From NCBI RefSeq assembly GCF_026213295.1, contig NC_079424.1, positions 21,311,185 through 21,375,184 of the forward strand: a stretch of DNA of 64,000 nt, written 5' to 3'. The DNA is from Gadus chalcogrammus (Eukaryota > Chordata > Actinopteri > Gadiformes > Gadidae). The notes below the pieces were generated by a model. That model saw only the letters and a program-made list of their open reading frames with translations. It had not been told where the DNA came from and did not search any database. Made by a program: the position numbers and the translations under genes. Of the stretch, positions 44,869 to 58,200 are shown in pieces; the stretch's first letter is position 1, and each line of letters opens with the position of its first letter.

Positions 44869-47800
44869 GTAACGCCTGCAGCAAGGCCTTCGAAACACCA
44901 TGTCTCTCTACCTATTTTAATATTCTCAACGATGATCACAATCATGTCTCCTCCGTAGCTGGTGTCAGTGTAGATTACTTCACCTCGCGTCCTCTCCTCG
45001 CGGACCTTTCTCTCAGGAGTTTGGTGCCATGCATTCCCATTTTGTTTGTGTGTTGGATTGTTTCACCCTTCCTCTCCAGGGTGCGAGAAGACCTTCATCA
45101 CCTTCAGTGCCCTCTTCTCCCACAACCGCACCCACTTCCGGGAAGCGGGCCACTTCACCTGTTCCTACCCGGGCTGCGGCAAGCTGTACGACAAGGCCTG
45201 CCGGCTCAAGATCCACCTGAGGAGTCACACCGGTACGCCCCCCCATCACAATCTCTGAATGTGTTGTGTCCTACAGGAGAAAGGCTGCTTGTGTCTGACT
45301 CTGAATGTGTTGTGTCCTCCAGGAGAAAGGCTGCTTGTGTCTGACTCTGAATGTGTTGTGTCCTCCAGGAGAAAGGCTGCTTGTGTCTGAATGTGTTGTG
45401 TCCTCCAGGAGAAAGGCTGCTTGTGTCTGACTTTGAATGTGTTGTGTCCTCCAGGAGAGAGGCTGCTTGTGTCTGACTCTGTATGTGTTGTGTCCTCCAG
45501 GAGAGAGGCTGCTTGTGTCTGACTCTGAATGTGTTGTGTCCTCCAGGAGAGAGGCTGCTTGTGTCTGACTCTGAATGTGTTGTGTCCTTCAGGAGAGAGG
45601 CCGTTTGTCTGCGACTCTGAGGGCTGCGGCTGGTCGTTCACCAGCATGTCAAAGCTGCTGCGACACAAACGGTAAAGAAACAAACAATGTACTGGTTAAA
45701 GTGTCATTTTTTTTAAGGCCTGATATCCGGGCCACGATAACTCGCGCTAACATGTTATCCCACACCATGCCACTCCTCTCTCTTCCCCAGGAAGCACGAC
45801 GACGACCGACGCTTCACCTGTCAAGAGGAGGGCTGTGGGAAGTCCTTCACTAGGGCGGAGCACCTCAAGGGCCACAGCATCACCCACCTGGGCACCAAGC
45901 CCTTCCAGTGCCATGCCGAAGGTAGGCACATCAACGGCACCCTGCTGACGCACTCCATCGATATTGTCATTGCTAACATTTTGAGCGAGCATTCCTGTAA
46001 AGTCATATTTTCAAAAGAAAATTGGGATCCTTAGTGCTTTTTAGTGAATGCCTCTCTTCATATTCAATGTGTATAGCATGGTGTGTGTGTACAGCTGCTG
46101 ACGGGTGTGTCTCTGTACACTCAGTGGGTTTAGCCTGCTATCTCTAGCTGTTGTTGGTTTATTTGCTGAGAGACCGCCGCTGTCTTGGCAGGCTGCAATG
46201 CCAAGTTCTCGGCGCGCAGCAGCCTCTACATCCACTCCAAGAAGCACAAGCAGGACCCCGGCGCGCTCCGGAGCCGCTGCCCCGTGGCCGACTGCTCCAA
46301 GCACTTCTCCTCGCGGAGCAGCCTGAAGAGCCACATGGTCAAACATCACCACCTCACGGCGGGTCAGTACGCATCCACACACAGGGCTCCGCAATGTTAT
46401 CTTCTGTAGTTAGGGCCTTGATCCAGTCACAACCACAGCCACGTCTTTATGTAATGCCTGACGGAGGCTTCATCAACTGTAGTACTGATGCCCTCTCACT
46501 GATGGTGAACTGCATTTTCACACATCTCCAGGATACGTTAAACTCTTGGTGTTTCATGGGATCGGTAAGTCCAAACCAATGTCATTCTGCCTTGCCATGA
46601 CTCACTGAGCCGTATCTTGTGCAATGCAGATGTCCTCAGCCAGATGGAGGCCACGCCCACCCTCACACCCAGCAGCGAACTGGTCAGCTCTACACCCACG
46701 ACGGTTGCAGGGCCCTGTGTCCCCGGGAGCGACCCTCTGAGCAACCTGGACCTCAGCTCCCTGTTCTCCAGCGTTCCCAGGGTTCCCTCACCTCCTGCCG
46801 GCCTGGGTGTGGGCGTTGCCTCTGTAGGTGGGGGCGTGGCGGTCGCCTTCTCCACAGCAGACTTCTCCCTGGTGAGCTCGGGGATCCTCACCATTGACCC
46901 TTCGTCGGTGACTTCCGCACTCGGCCCCCACCACCACCAGGCTGACCCCACCCACCACCACCAGGCTGACCCCACCCACCACCATCAGGCTGACCCCAAC
47001 CACCACCACCACCAGGCTGACCCCACCCACCACCACCAGGCTGACCTCAACCACCACCCCCAGACAAGCCCCAGCAATCATCACCACCAGACAGACCCTA
47101 GCCACCATCACCAAGAAAGCCCCATTCAACACCACCAGGCAGGCCCAAATCAACACCACCAGATAGTCCCCAACAACCTCCACCAGACAGCCTCCAACCA
47201 TCACCATCAGACAGCCCCAAACCACCAACACCACCAGGCAGGCCCTACCCATCACCAGGCCGGGCCCGACCACCTCCACCAGACGGGCCCTAGCCACCCC
47301 CTGGCAGGTGGCCCCATCAAGACAGTCGATCCCCTCATCCTGGCCGACATGGCCTCCCATCACAGCCAGGGGCTGGAGGGGACGGTGGGCCACGTGCTGC
47401 CTCCGCAGGGCACTCTCAACCTGGACGACGTGCAGTCGGTCACGCCGGCGGCCCTGGGTGCTCTCAGCATGCAGACCGCCGATACCGCGATGGCGGCCGA
47501 ACACGGGCTCTCACCCCCCCTGGCCGCCTCCAGTGTGCTCAGTGGGGGGCCGCCCCCCGCCTCCTTGCCACCGGCCCCAGTACCCGACCTGCTGGCACAG
47601 TCGCCCTCTAAGGTGGCGCTAGGTCAGGGCCCGGCGGGCCCTCTGCTGGACTGCGTCGAGGGCCGGGGTCCCCAGGAGGGAGGCGGGAAGGGGCTGGGGC
47701 AGTTTGTGTTCCCCGGCCCTAGCAGCGGCTTCAGCCCACTGAAGGACCCGGAGACCAGCCCCGCCGTGTCTCCCAGCAGCTTCCTGGTGAGCATCTGCAC

Positions 47801-48731
47801 CGCGTGACACCACGCCACCTCTCACTGTGTGATATAAAGGTTCGCTAACCGTGTGTTCCTGTTGGGGGGGTGCTAGGAGAGTGGAGGCTCAGCCAGGACG
47901 GACTACAGGGCCATCCAACTAGCCAAGAAGAAGAAGCAGAAAGGACCACCTGCTTCTTCCTGTAAGACCTTAACCTGACTGAAGAAGGGGGGGGGGGGGG
48001 TATTTAGATTAGCTGTTGTGTCGGTAACCAAGGGACGAGTGTAAAGACGTGTAAAGATTCAGGATAATGCCCCCCTCATTGAACTTTTCATCCGTTTGAC
48101 CACAGCCACTGATGGTTTCCTCCCCTGTGTTTGCTTCAGCTTCAGGGTTGAGCCAGAGAAAAAACAAGGTTGGGAAAGCTGGCAGTGCCTCGACGTCGTT
48201 GGTTCCTTCTAGTGGTCGTTATGGCGACGGTGCCCACACCGCAGCCAGTGGAGGGCTAACACTCAGAGACCCTGTCACTGGGGCCCAGTATGTTCAGATA
48301 CAACTACTGCAGGTAAGACGTCAACGACAACCCTCCTGGCTGCTGAATGCCTGGAGAGACTTTGACTGACAGACGTTTGTTTCTGCGGTGTTCTCTAGGA
48401 TGACCCGCCTAGTGACGGGCACCTGGCCTTCCAGCTGAGCTCCCAGCCGTCAAGCTCCCACTCCCAGCTCACCGTCGACCTGCCTGTCAACATATTACAG
48501 GTAACAAGCCACTGTACGAGTTTGGAGTCAAACTCCCAGAGAGCTGCAGTTTGAGTGTGTATTGTGGGCATATATTATGAGGTTAGAGATTGTGTTCTGG
48601 AAGCCCTGTGCAAGCTGATTGTGGTTCTGTTGGCAATATTCCAGGAATCATCAGTGATGCCAGAGGACGACAACGGTTCGGACACCTCCCAGTTCACCGG
48701 AAGCACCATCAATCTGCAGGATCTGGAGTAG
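42951..48731 (+). CDS. zxdc: ZXDC-type zinc-finger transcription regulator, complete
   Basis: ZXD proteins are nuclear regulators; human ZXDC works with CIITA to promote MHC class II transcription. Ten exons join in phase to 1351 residues: 42951-44868, 45080-45232, 45593-45671, 45791-45921, 46192-46362, 46630-47786, 47877-47961, 48140-48312, 48399-48500, 48645-48731. Ten C2H2 fingers occupy about residues 514-815, including [36 protein letters not shown] and [18 protein letters not shown]. Before them is the family segment [19 protein letters not shown] (about residue 358) and a SUMO-type IKQE site (about 463). The C-terminus keeps [17 protein letters not shown] and ends [12 protein letters not shown]. 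The start ATG has a strong context (accaagATGg); the frame is open for some 20 codons before it without an ATG. It is longer than human ZXDC (858 residues as I recall), mainly through the N-terminal part and a His-rich repeat. Confidence 0.94.
45080..45232 (+). CDS. zxdc: zxdc exon 2 (fingers 5-6)
   Basis: Reads [19 protein letters not shown] and [20 protein letters not shown]. Acceptor ctctccag, donor g|gtacgc. Confidence 0.95.
45233..45592 (+). repeat. 46-bp minisatellite repeating the 3' splice acceptor and exon start
   Basis: Seven units end ...gtgttgtgtcctccag|gaga(a/g)aggctgcttgtg, with cag/exon-like junctions before 45277, 45323, 45369, 45409, 45455, 45501 and 45547, ahead of the real acceptor at 45592. 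Spacing is 46 bases, once 40. The first ~28 bases after each AG match the real exon start at about 22 positions ([10 protein letters not shown] versus [10 protein letters not shown]). Confidence 0.95.
45593..45671 (+). CDS. zxdc: zxdc exon 3 (finger 7)
   Basis: Reads [20 protein letters not shown] then LLRHK. The last acceptor of the array (ccttcag) is the only one that gives the conserved finger. Donor cg|gtaaag. Confidence 0.95.
45791..45921 (+). CDS. zxdc: zxdc exon 4 (finger 8)
   Basis: Reads [20 protein letters not shown] through [12 protein letters not shown]. Acceptor cttccccag, donor g|gtaggc. Confidence 0.95.
46192..46362 (+). CDS. zxdc: zxdc exon 5 (fingers 9-10)
   Basis: Reads [20 protein letters not shown] and [20 protein letters not shown]. 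Acceptor cttggcag, donor g|gtcagt. Confidence 0.94.
46630..47786 (+). CDS. zxdc: zxdc exon 6 (C-terminal region with His-rich repeat)
   Basis: Starts [20 protein letters not shown], includes [10 protein letters not shown] and [16 protein letters not shown], which are conserved in ZXDC, then the His-rich repeat and [17 protein letters not shown]. Donor ctg|gtgagc. The conserved blocks on either side show the repeat is an insertion in frame. Confidence 0.93.
46919..47290 (+). repeat. zxdc: coding His-rich repeat in zxdc
   Basis: Repeats of a ~24-base unit encoding [12 protein letters not shown] octapeptides, grading into degenerate HHQ(T/A)xPx units, about residues 914-1037. On the minus strand it gives a spurious Val-rich open frame. 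Confidence 0.93.
47877..47961 (+). CDS. zxdc: zxdc exon 7
   Basis: Reads [20 protein letters not shown] then QKGPPASS, a block highly conserved in ZXDC. Acceptor tgctag, donor t|gtaaga. A poly-G run lies just into the intron (47987-48000). Confidence 0.94.
48140..48312 (+). CDS. zxdc: zxdc exon 8
   Basis: Reads [20 protein letters not shown] through QYVQIQLLQ. Acceptor ttgcttcag at 48139, with a second AG six bases on at 48145 (tandem acceptor). Donor cag|gtaaga. Confidence 0.88.
48399..48500 (+). CDS. zxdc: zxdc exon 9
   Basis: Reads [20 protein letters not shown] through [11 protein letters not shown], as in ZXDC's TVDLPVYVLQ. Donor gtaaca. Confidence 0.94.
48645..48731 (+). CDS. zxdc: zxdc exon 10 (C-terminus)
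   Basis: Reads [20 protein letters not shown] then TINLQDLE and TAG. The end matches the family's STINLQDL terminus. Confidence 0.95.
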   Translation, partial: ESSVMPEDDNGSDTSQFTGSTINLQDLE

Positions 48732-50053
48732 ACCACATTGGAGCCCCGTCAAGTTTCCAGAGACACACCCATCCTGTTTTGATCTTCTGAGCTGCTAATG
48801 GTTACTATGGGACCACAGACGGCTTTGATCCTGTCGTCATGCACCTTGAAATGATTAGACTTGTAATCATTGCTCTACTCTACTACCAGTCCAGAAACCC
48901 AGTTTATACACAATCAAGACTAATGGCAGTCTATTTAAATGAGACCTGTTTCGCCTTGTTGCTGAATCTTTGTTCTAATTCAACGTTGCTCACGGCTAAA
49001 GAGGCCCCATGCACTCTCATAACTCTGCTCCAGGCTCAAGGTGCACGTCGTGGATGCTCATAACTCTGCCCCAGGTTCAAGGTGCCCCGTGCGGACGCTC
49101 AGAACTCAGTGCTCTAGGTGCCTTAAGGAGCTCTCAGATGAGTGGCATCACACACCCTGATTGTCCTGCGGTCAGGGCGGGGCCCTGCTGCCGGTGTGCA
49201 GGGGCCTCACTTTGAACTCATGATTTAATTTTTTACCAATCCATAGATAGCCCACAAACACATGCTTTGAGCTGGGGCTGATAGTGTTTTCTGGGGTCTT
49301 GCTGGAGGACACGTCTCCAGTGAGGTCCCCTTACCGTGAACTACTTCCCCACCGCTTTTCTTTCTCCATGTCTTTACATGTTGAAAATGTTCTGCTTCAC
49401 TTGAAGTTCCTGTTGTCTCCTTATTTGTTATTTATTAACTGGTTTACAGAATGGCAGTGGCCAAATGCAAGAGATGTAATAAAAATCTAAGCACAATCAC
49501 TACAGTCTGTAGACCCTACTTTCAGAACTTTGCCGATCTCAAAATTTATTTTTCATTAGTAACGATTCTTGCAAATGACATGCGAAAGCAAAATGTATTG
49601 TTATTCCAGACCATGTTTAACCCGACAAGAATTGGCATCAAGGATTAAGATGCAGGCAAGGTCAACTCAAAACAAATATTCTCAATGCATTTCTAAAACT
49701 GGATGGCTAGGATATTTCTAATAAGTGACTCAAACATTAGATGTAAGATCTTAGCTGCAGTACCTTTTTTTTTTTAAGGGGTTATATTAGGCCCAAAAGT
49801 GTTAGTGTTGTTTAGCCATTTCAAGCCGTTCAAAATCTGAAGCAAATTATGCTCATCTATCCATCATACATCTAGGTGGACACTCCCACTCATCACTAAA
49901 ACACAAAACGGCTTGTTAAGGCGAATCAATCTCGTACCGTATGGCATTCTATAACCACTTTTAACAAGGGATTTGCCAGACCTTCAGCTTGACTTGCTTG
50001 ACATTGTAAAAGGGAAAAGCCAGATTCTTTAATACACACATGCATCTAATCAT
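48732..50053 (+). other. zxdc 3' UTR and short intergenic region
   Basis: Contains three diverged copies of ctcataactctgc(t/c)ccaggttcaaggtgc (49015-49115). No exon recognised. It separates two convergent genes. Confidence 0.6.
49478..49483 (+). terminator. candidate zxdc polyadenylation signal
   Basis: AATAAA about 750 bases after the stop codon, the first canonical signal I see downstream. Confidence 0.45.
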
Positions 50054-50059
50054 TTTATT
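50054..50059 (-). terminator. candidate cfap100 polyadenylation signal
   Basis: TTTATT on the plus strand, i.e. AATAAA on the minus strand, about 43 bases beyond the cfap100 stop codon. Confidence 0.5.
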
Positions 50060-50101
50060 AGTGTAGGATGTACCTAAGGCTACTACTAAGGCTATGCTTC
50101 T

Positions 50102-51986
<1,885 letters not shown>

Positions 51987-52103
51987 CTACAGGGGGATTG
52001 GGGGCAGAGTCACTCCCCTCTAGTAGGTTTGTAGAGCAGCCCTTGGTCCCCATACCCGGTTCAGCCTCAAAGGGCTTCAGAGCCCCATGGAGGACAAGCC
52101 CCA

Positions 52104-52203
52104 NNNNNNNNNNNNNNNNNNNNNNNNNNNNNNNNNNNNNNNNNNNNNNNNNNNNNNNNNNNNNNNNNNNNNNNNNNNNNNNNNNNNNNNNNNNNNNNNN
52201 NNN
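52104..52203. other. assembly gap (100 N)
   Basis: Exactly 100 Ns, the usual placeholder for a gap of unknown size. It separates a cfap100 intron from satellite DNA. Confidence 0.99.
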
Positions 52204-55200
52204 TTCCAAATAGGTGGAGTATGGCCCTAATACCCTTTGGTAAGCTTAGTAACACGTTTGCATTGAAATTGACAGAGATACCAACATTTATTATTTTTAA
52301 GCCGGCAAAATTCTTTTCAGAGCGCTTAGAATCACTTTTTGACCAACAATGTGTTTTTGACTTGTTTTCTGAAATGAACAGAAAATATCAACATTTCTGT
52401 TTTATGCGTGCCAAATGTTTTCAGAGCGCTAGAATCACTTTTTGACCAACAATGTGTCTTTGACCTTATATTGTTGATTTTGCTCAAAACTAATGTATTC
52501 CACTTCCAAATGGTGGAGTATGCCCTATTAACCCTTTGGTAAGCTTAGTTAACATGTTTGCATTGAAATTGACAGAGATACCAACATTTATTGTTTTATG
52601 CCGGCAAAATGCTTTTCAGAGCGCTAGAATCACTTTTTGACCACAATGTGTTTTTAACCTTATATTGTTGATTTGCTCAAAACTAATGTATTCCACTACC
52701 AAATAGTGGAGTATGGCCCTATAACCCTTTGATAAGCTTAGTAACACGTTTGCATTGAAATTGACAGATATCAACATTTTTGTTTTTTACGCTTGCAAAA
52801 TGCTTTTCAGAGCGCTAGAATCACTTTTTGACCAACAATGTGTTTTCGACTTGTTTCTGAAATGAACAGAAAAATCAACATTTCTTTTTTTTATGCGTTC
52901 CAAATGCTTTTCAGAGCGCTAGAATCACTTTTTGACCAACAACGTGTCTTTGACCTTACATTGTTGATTTTGCTCAAAACTAATATATTCCACTTCCAAT
53001 AGTGGAGTATGGCCCAATAACCCTTTGGTAAGCTTTGTAACACGTTTGCATTGAAATTGACAGAGATACCAACATTTCTTTTTTTATACCTGCACAATTC
53101 TTTGCAGAGCGCTAGAATCACTTTTTGACCAACAATGTGTTTTCGACATGTTTTCTGAAATGAACAGAAAAATCAACATTTCTTGTTTTTATGCGTGCCA
53201 AATGCTTTTCAGAGCGCTAGAATCACTTTTTGACCAACAATGTGTCTTTGACCTTATATTGTTGATTTTGCTCAAAACTAATGTATTCCCCTTCCAAATG
53301 GTGGAGTATGGCCCTATACCCGTTGGTAAGCTTTAGTAACCGTTTGCATTGAAATTGACAGATATCAACATTTTTGGTTTTTATGCGTGGCAAATGCTTT
53401 TCAGAGCGCTAGAATCACTTTTTGACCAACAATGTGTTTTCGACTTGTTTTCTGAAATGAACAGAAAAATCAACATTTCTTGTTTTTATGCGTTGCCAAA
53501 TGCTTTTCAGAGCGCTAGAATCACTTTTTGACCAACAATGTGTCTTTGACCTTATATTGTTGATTTCTGCTCAAAACTAATGTATTCCACTTCCAAATAG
53601 TGGAGTATGGCCCTATAACCCTTTGGTAAGCTTAGTAACACGTTTGCATTGAAATTGACAGAGATACCAACATTTATTATTTTTATGCCGCAAATTCTTT
53701 TCAGAGCGCTTAGAATCACTTTTTGACCAACAATGTGTTTTTGACTTGTTTTCTGAAACTGAACAGAAAATCAACAATTTCTTGTTTTTATGCGTGCCAA
53801 ATGCTTTTCAGAGCGCTAAGAATCACTTTTTGACCAACAATGTGTCTTTGACCTTATATTGTTGATTTTGCTCAAAACTAATATATTCCACTTCCAAATG
53901 GTGGAGTATGGCCCAATTACCCTTTGGTAAGCTTTGTAACACGTTTGCATTGAAATTGACAGAGATACCAACATTTCTTGTTTTTATACCTGCACAATTC
54001 TTTTCAGAGCGCTAGAATCACTTTTTGACCAACAATGTGTTTTCGACATGTTTTCTGAAATGAACAGAAAAATCAACATTTCTTGTTTTTATGCGTGCCA
54101 AATGCTTTTTCAGAGCGCTAGAATCACTTTTTTGAACCAATAATGTGTCTTTGACCTTATATTGTTGATTTTGCTCAAAACTAATGTATTCCCCTTCCAA
54201 ATGGTGGAGTATGGCCCTATTACCCTTTGGTAAGCTTAGTAACATGTTTGCATTGAAATTGACAGAGATACCAACATTTATTGTTTTTATGCCGGCAAAA
54301 TGCTTTTCAGAGCGCTAGAATCACTTTTTGACCAACAATGTGTTTTTAACCTTATATTGATTTTGCTCAAAACTAATGTATTCCCCTACCAAATAGTGGA
54401 GTATGGCCCTATAACCCTTTGATAAGCTTAGTAACACGTTTGCATTGAAATTGACAGATATCAACATTTTTGTTTTTTACGCTTGCAAAATGCTTTTCAG
54501 AGCGCTAGAATCACTTTTTGACCAACAATGTGTCTTTGACATTATATTGTTGATTCTACTCAAAACTAATGTATTCCACTTCCAAATAGTGGAGTATGGC
54601 CCTATAACCCTTTGGTAAGCTTAGTAACACGTTTGCATTGAAATTGACAGAGATACCAACATTTATTATTTTTATGCCGGCAAAATTATTTTCAGAGCGC
54701 TTAGAATCACTTTTTGACCAACAATGTGTTTTTGACTTGTTTTTCTGAAACGAACAGAAATATCAACATTTCTTGTTTTTATGCGTGCCAAATGTTTTTC
54801 AGAGCGCTAGAATCACTTTTTGACCAACAATGTGTCTTTGACCTTATATTGTTGATTTTGCTCAAAACTAATGTATTCCACTTCCAAATAGTGGAGTATG
54901 GCCCTATAACCCTTTGGTAAGCTTAATAACACGTTTGCATTGAAATTGACAGATATCAACATTTTTGGTTTTTACGCTTGCAAAATGCTTTTCAGAGCGC
55001 TAGAATCACTTTTTGACCAACAATGTGTTTTCGACTTGTTTTCTGAAATCAACAGAAAAATCAACATTTCTTGTTTTTATGCGTTCCAAATTGCTTTTCA
55101 GAGCGCTAGAATCACTTTTCGACCAACAACGTGTTTTTGACCTTACATTGTTGATTTTGCTCAAAACTAATATATTCCACTTCCAAATAGTGGAGTATGG

Positions 55201-58200
55201 CCCAATAACCCCTTGGTAAGCTTTGTAACACGTTTGCATTGAAATTGACAGAGATACCAACATTTCTTGTTTTTATACCTGCACAATTCTTTTCAGAGCG
55301 CTAGAATCACTTTTTGACCAACAATGTGTTTTCGACATGTTTTCTGAAATGAACAGAAAAATCAACATTTCTTGTTTTTATGCGTGCCAAATGCTTTTCA
55401 GAGCGCTAGAATCACTTTTTGACCAACAATGTGTCTTTGACCTTATATTGTTGATTTTGCTCAAAACTAATGTATTCCCCTTCCAAATGGTGGAGTATGG
55501 CCCTATTACCCTTTGGTAAGCTTAGTAACACGTTTGCATTGAAATTGACAGAGATACCAACATTTATTGTTTTTATGCCGGCAAAATGCTTTTCAGAGCG
55601 CTTAGAATCACTTTTTGACCAACAATGTGTTTTCGACTTGTTTTCTGAAATGAACAGAAAAATCAACATTTCTTGTTTTTATGCGTGCAAATGCTTTTCA
55701 GAGCGCTAGAATCACTTTTTGACCAACAATGTGTCTTTGACCTTATATTGTTGATTTTGCTCAAAACTAATGTATTCCACTTCCAAATAGTGGAGTATGG
55801 CCCTATAACCCTTTGGTAAGCTTAGTAACACGTTTGCATTGAAATTGACAGAGATACCAACATTTATTATTTTTATAGCCGGCAAAATTCTTTTTCAGAG
55901 CGCTTAGAATCACTTTTTGACAAACAATGTGTTTTTGACTTGTTTTTCTGAAACGAACAGAAATATCAACATTTCTTGTTTTTATGCGTGCCAAATGTTT
56001 TTCAGAGCGCTAGAATCACTTTTTGACCAACAATGTGTGTTTGACCTTATATTGTTGATTTTGCTCAAAACTAATGTATTCCACTTCCAAATAGTGGAGT
56101 ATGGCCCTATAACCCTTTGGTAAGCTTAATAACACGTTTGCATTGAAATTGACAGAGATACCAACATTTATTGTTTTTATGCCGGCAAAATGCTTTTCAG
56201 AGCGCTAGAATCACTTTTGACCAACAATGTGTTTTTAACCTTATATTGTTGATTTTGCTCAAAACTAATGTATTCCACTACCAAATAGTGGAGTATGGCC
56301 CTATAACCCTTTGATAAGCTTAGTAACACGTTTGCATTGAAATTGACAGATATCAACATTTTTGTTTTTTACGCTTGCAAAATGCTTTTCAGAGCGCTAG
56401 AATCACTTTTTGACCAACAATGTGTTTTCGACTTGTTTTCTGAAATCGAACAGAAAAATCAACATTTCTTGTTTTTATGCGTTCCAAATGCTTTTCAGAG
56501 CGCTAGAATCACTTTTCGACCAACAACGTGTTTTTGACCTTACATTGTTGATTTTGCTCAAAACTAATATATTCCACTTCCAAATAGTGGAGTATGGCCC
56601 AATAACCCTTTGGTAAGCTTTGTAACACGTTTGCATTGAAATTGACAGAGATACCAACATTTCTTGTTTTTATACCTGCACAATTCTTTTCAGAGCGCTA
56701 GAATCACTTTTTGACCAACAATGTGTTTTAGACATTATTTCTGAAATGAACAGAAAATCAACATTTCTTGTTTTTATGCGTGCCAAATGCTTTTCAGAGC
56801 GCTAGAATCACTTTTTGACCAACAATGTGTCTTTGACCTTATATTGTTGATTTTGCTCAAAACTAATGTATTCCCCTTCCAAATGGTGGAGTATGGCCCT
56901 ATACCCTTTGGTAAGCTTAGTAACATGTTTGCATTGAAATTGACAGAGATACCAACATTTATTGTTTTTATGCCGGCAAAATGCTTTTCAGAGCGCTAGA
57001 ATCACTTTTTGACCAACAATGTGTTTTCGACTTGTTTTCTGAAATGAACAGAAAAATCAACATTTCTTGTTTTTACGCGTGCCAAATGCTTTTCAGAGCG
57101 CTAGAATCACTTTTTGACCAACAATGTGTCTTTAATCTTATATTGTTGATTCTACTCAAAACTAATGTATTCCACTTCCAAATAGTGGAGTATGGCCCTA
57201 TAACCCTTTGGTAAGCTTAGTAACACGTTTGCATTGAAATTGACAGAGATACCAACATTTATTATTTTTAAGCCAGCAAAATTCTTTTCAGAGCGCTTAG
57301 AATCACTTTTTGACCAACAATGTGTTTTTGACTTGTTTTTCTGAAACGAACAGAAATATCAACATTTCTTGTTTTTATGCGTGCCAAATGTTTTTCAGAG
57401 CGCTAGAATCACTTTTTGACCAACAATGTGTCTTTGACCTTATATTGTTGATTTTGCTCAAAACTAATGTATTCCACTTCCAAATAGTGGAGTATGGCCC
57501 TATAACCCTTTGGTAAGCTTAATAACACGTTTGCATTGAAATTGACAGGATATCAACATTTTTGGTTTTTACGCTTGCAAAATGCTTTTCAGAGCGCTAG
57601 AATCACTTTTTGACCAACAATGTGTTTTCGACTTGTTTTCTGAAATGAACAGAAAAATCAACATTTCTTGTTTTTATGCGTTCCAAATGCTTTTCAGAGC
57701 GCTAGAATCACTTTTCGACCAACAACGTGTTTTTGACCTTACATTGTTGATTTTGCTCAAAACTAATATATTCCACTTCCAAATAGTGGAGTATGGCCCA
57801 ATAACCCTTTGGTAAGCTTTGTAACACGTTTGCATTGAAATGACAGAGATACCAACATTTATTGTTTTTACGCAGGCAAAATGCTTTTCAGAGCGCTAGA
57901 ATCACTTTTTGACCAACAATGTGTTTTCGACTTGTTTTCTGAAATGAACAGAAAAATCAACATTTCTTGTTTTTATGCGTGCCAAATGCTTTTCAGAGCG
58001 CTAGAATCACTTTTTGACCAACAATGTGTCTTTGACCTTATATTGTTGATTTTGCTCAAAACTAATGTATTCCCCTTCCAAATGGTGGAGTATGGCCCTA
58101 TTACCCTTTGGTAAGCTTAGTAACACGTTTGCATTGAAATTGACAGAGATACCAACATTTATTATTTTTATGCCGGCAAAATTCTTTTCAGAGCGCTTAG

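Noticed and set aside
42891..45344. An 817-codon continuous open frame over zxdc
   Set aside because: It begins at a GTG, runs through intron 1 and then reads the next finger exon in the wrong frame. The spliced gene from the ATG at 42951 restores all ten fingers.
46788..47504. A 238-codon Val-rich minus-strand frame
   Set aside because: Antisense of the coding His-rich repeat of zxdc.
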